This document shows, piece by piece, positions 62,417 through 64,000 of a DNA stretch of 64,000 nucleotides (positions within the stretch are counted from its first letter, which is position 1; each line of letters starts with the position of its first letter). Under the pieces are notes generated by a model, which was not told where the DNA came from, did no database searches, and saw only the letters and a program-made list of their open reading frames with translations. The DNA is from Litoribrevibacter albus (GTDB lineage Bacteria > Pseudomonadota > Gammaproteobacteria > Pseudomonadales > Litoribrevibacteraceae), in the NCBI RefSeq assembly GCF_030159995.1, contig NZ_BSNM01000016.1, forward strand, positions 372,001 to 436,000. The letters are read 5' to 3'. A program made the translations under genes and the position numbers.

Positions 62417-63223
62417 ATGAATCACCGAGCTACTCCGTTGATTTATCTATTACTATCCCTGTGTTCGCTCGTTACGTTTTCCAACCTTAGTTATGGAAAA
62501 CTGCCCGTTAACAAACAGTGGTCTGTCCACATGCTAATGCAGGACTCCCAACCCAAATATTTTCTGCCTGAAGAACCGGCGTCTGATGCCAGTCCCTCCC
62601 GCCCTATCGGCTTGTGTGTGGAAATCTATCAGGCACTGAAACGAAGACTTGAAGAGCAACAGATTACCGCCACCATCTCCTCAAAGTTTCTGCCCATAAA
62701 ACGGATTTTGAAACGGGTAGAGCAAAATCCGAGCGAACTCTTCTGTGGCGCGGGTCGGAACGCCAAACGTGAGGCACGCTTTATATATTCGAAAACGGTG
62801 GTCTATAACGTCAGTAATGTGGTCGCAGCGCATCGCAGTTTTGATAAGACAGTCAACGGATTTGAAGACATCCAAAACCAGCAACTCACCGTTGGAGCTC
62901 TCTACGGTACCTCCTCGGCAGGTTTTGTGAAAAAGCAGGTCGGCGTTCCGGTAAACGACTCCTTCCTGAATCTGGAAACAGGGTTACAGGCTGTTGCTAA
63001 TCAACGTATTCCCTTGTTCTATTACCACGATTTAGGTCTGAACTTTCTCATTAAGGATTGGCAACTTCCATTGAAGGTATTGCCGCATAAATTCCGCACC
63101 GTGCCTCAATGGATCATTTACAGCAAAAGCATTGATCCCGGATTATTGAGACACATTGAAAGCGCACTGGAAGGGATGGAACAAGACGGGGAAATCAAAG
63201 AAATCTGGCGTAATTATTTTTAG
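62417..63223 (+). CDS. Extracellular solute-binding protein family 3
   Basis: 268 residues. Signal peptide (1-27, 'LICSLVTFSNLSYG' region; cleavage predicted after YGK or nearby). SBP_bac_3 pattern: 'PIGLCVEIYQALKRRLEEQ', 'FCGAGRNAKREARFIYSKTVVYNVSNVVAAHRS', 'LTVGALYGTSSAGFVKKQ' and 'ALEGMEQDGEIKEIW' at the end. No permease or kinase is adjacent, so this is an orphan periplasmic protein. Confidence 0.82.
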   Translation: MNHRATPLIYLLLSLCSLVTFSNLSYGKLPVNKQWSVHMLMQDSQPKYFLPEEPASDASPSRPIGLCVEIYQALKRRLEEQQITATISSKFLPIKRILKRVEQNPSELFCGAGRNAKREARFIYSKTVVYNVSNVVAAHRSFDKTVNGFEDIQNQQLTVGALYGTSSAGFVKKQVGVPVNDSFLNLETGLQAVANQRIPLFYYHDLGLNFLIKDWQLPLKVLPHKFRTVPQWIIYSKSIDPGLLRHIESALEGMEQDGEIKEIWRNYF

Positions 63224-63269
63224 CCGTACAGCTCAAATGCAACAACTAGATGTTATTACTTCCTGAATG

Positions 63270-64000
63270 CTATTTGTTCGCCGGCCTGTGTTGTTGTTCA
63301 TTCCATAGCGCCAGAGCACGCTCTAGATACCACGCCATGCGTTCCTGTTGATTGAACTTTGCCACTATCTCGGTCAACGCCTGTTTGATTTCAGGAGTAT
63401 TGCATGGGGACTGTTTAGAGAGAGTGAAATACAAGGCTTCACTGGATATCTTGGTAGGCAAGGCCTGCAAATTCTTAATCCCTAACTGATCAATATAGGC
63501 ACGACCGGGATTCTCTTCGTAAATCAGATAATCAACCCGCTTGAGACTCAACATCCCTAGCCCTTGGCTTAACTGCCCGACTTCTTCGATGGTCAGGAAT
63601 TTCTTGGCGTACTCATCAAAGCCTTCACCGAAACTGTTATTAATTACGGTAATGCCCTGATACGGGATGAGATCTTTCCATTCGTTATATTCAAACGTCT
63701 TGTCTTCATTCACCCACACCGCCGTATTCGTACCCTGAAACTTGGGATAGATGTAATCCATGTATTCAGTGCGCGGAGTTGTAAAGAAGGCGCCCGTAAT
63801 CATGTCGATAAAACCCGCTTTTACTTCGGCCTGGACTCGTCCCCAGGAACCTTCGTACTTGAGATCGATATCAATGCCCAGATAAGCGGAAACATCTTCC
63901 ACGAGAAAAGCGATTGCTCCGGTCAACTTGTTCGGGTGCCCAGGCTCACGCCACAAATAAGGCGGGTATTCCGAATTTCCGCTGGCTTTAATCCGCTGAC
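63270..64000 (-). CDS. Extracellular solute-binding protein family 3, 5' end outside the window
   Basis: The open frame continues past the right edge; before the TTG at 63956 it still reads '...IKASGNSEYPPYLW', a normal family-3 ligand-pocket start, so the true start lies beyond 64000. Visible domain: 'IAFLVEDVSAYLGIDIDLKYEGSWGRVQAEVKAGFIDMITGAFFTTPRTEYMDYIYPKF' and the C-terminal '...EIKQALTEIVAKFNQQERMAWYLERAL'. Convergent with the neighbouring family-3 protein, 46 bp between stops. Confidence 0.85.
   Translation of the reverse strand, partial: QRIKASGNSEYPPYLWREPGHPNKLTGAIAFLVEDVSAYLGIDIDLKYEGSWGRVQAEVKAGFIDMITGAFFTTPRTEYMDYIYPKFQGTNTAVWVNEDKTFEYNEWKDLIPYQGITVINNSFGEGFDEYAKKFLTIEEVGQLSQGLGMLSLKRVDYLIYEENPGRAYIDQLGIKNLQALPTKISSEALYFTLSKQSPCNTPEIKQALTEIVAKFNQQERMAWYLERALALWNEQQHRPANK

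Overview
The window looks like the chromosome of a free-living, probably marine gammaproteobacterium of the Oceanospirillales/Pseudomonadales type. Grounds: moderate GC, Pseudomonas-style gene families (liu leucine catabolism, long PstC/PstA permeases, a PA3496-like small protein, a probable DUF3392 protein) and recognisable Fur, FNR/Anr, Pho and LiuR sites. I cannot name the species. No rRNA, tRNA, phage, complete insertion sequence or CRISPR array was seen.

Layout. 1-2010: end of an RND efflux adaptor gene and its outer-membrane partner behind a Fur-like box. 2240-2533: a 55-residue ORF and a REP/MITE-like inverted repeat. 2579-5042: thiamine thiazole operon thiO-thiS-thiG. 5143-10349: a small unknown gene, a class V aminotransferase, and divergent metE/metR. 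10353-17532: LiuR-controlled leucine/isovalerate operon liuR-A-B-C-D-E. 17587-24271: Na/Pi cotransporter, two hotdog thioesterases, a diguanylate cyclase, a secreted sphingomyelinase, an acyl-CoA-binding protein and an unknown protein. 24377-26508: two non-coding RNAs on either side of cysZ. 26509-33949: DUF3392 protein and the phosphate system pstS / pstC-pstA-pstB-phoU with two Pho boxes. 34016-36072: TRAP permeases dctQM. 36145-43972: outer-membrane protein, RstAB-like two-component system, helicase-nuclease and a LuxR regulator. 44152-52186: tandem-domain lipoprotein, unknown protein, hemN, periplasmic protein, TRAP binding protein and uvrD. 52496-64000: GGDEF/EAL sensor, small envelope proteins, a YlqF-type GTPase, a DUF2156 protein, a MalT-like regulator with a cupin, and two family-3 solute-binding proteins.

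Main discovery candidate. The two non-coding stretches at about 24634-24957 and 26010-26486 have the architecture of CsrB/CsrC/RsmY/RsmZ RNAs, which titrate the translational repressor CsrA/RsmA. I count 15 and 20 GGA motifs in them, many presented in the loops of short perfect hairpins. The second contains four head-to-tail copies of a 67-bp module. Each module carries at least three GGA motifs, and substitutions between copies keep the stems paired. This suggests that the titration capacity of the RNA has grown by tandem duplication.

Second theme. Short tandem repeats of 12-15 bp recur in and beside genes. 15-bp (five-codon) units sit in the ThiG N-terminus, the ThiO N-terminus, a thioesterase and the linker of a response regulator. 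A 12-bp array lies at the thiO 3' end and a 14-bp array behind a histidine kinase gene. The 15-bp arrays stay in frame, so slippage would change linker length without breaking the protein.

Functional links. Signalling is well represented: a diguanylate cyclase, a GGDEF/EAL sensor, a two-component pair, two LuxR-type regulators and the putative Csr RNAs. Nutrient scavenging is another theme: Pho-regulated phosphate uptake, a Na/Pi transporter, sphingomyelinase, TRAP uptake and sulfate uptake.
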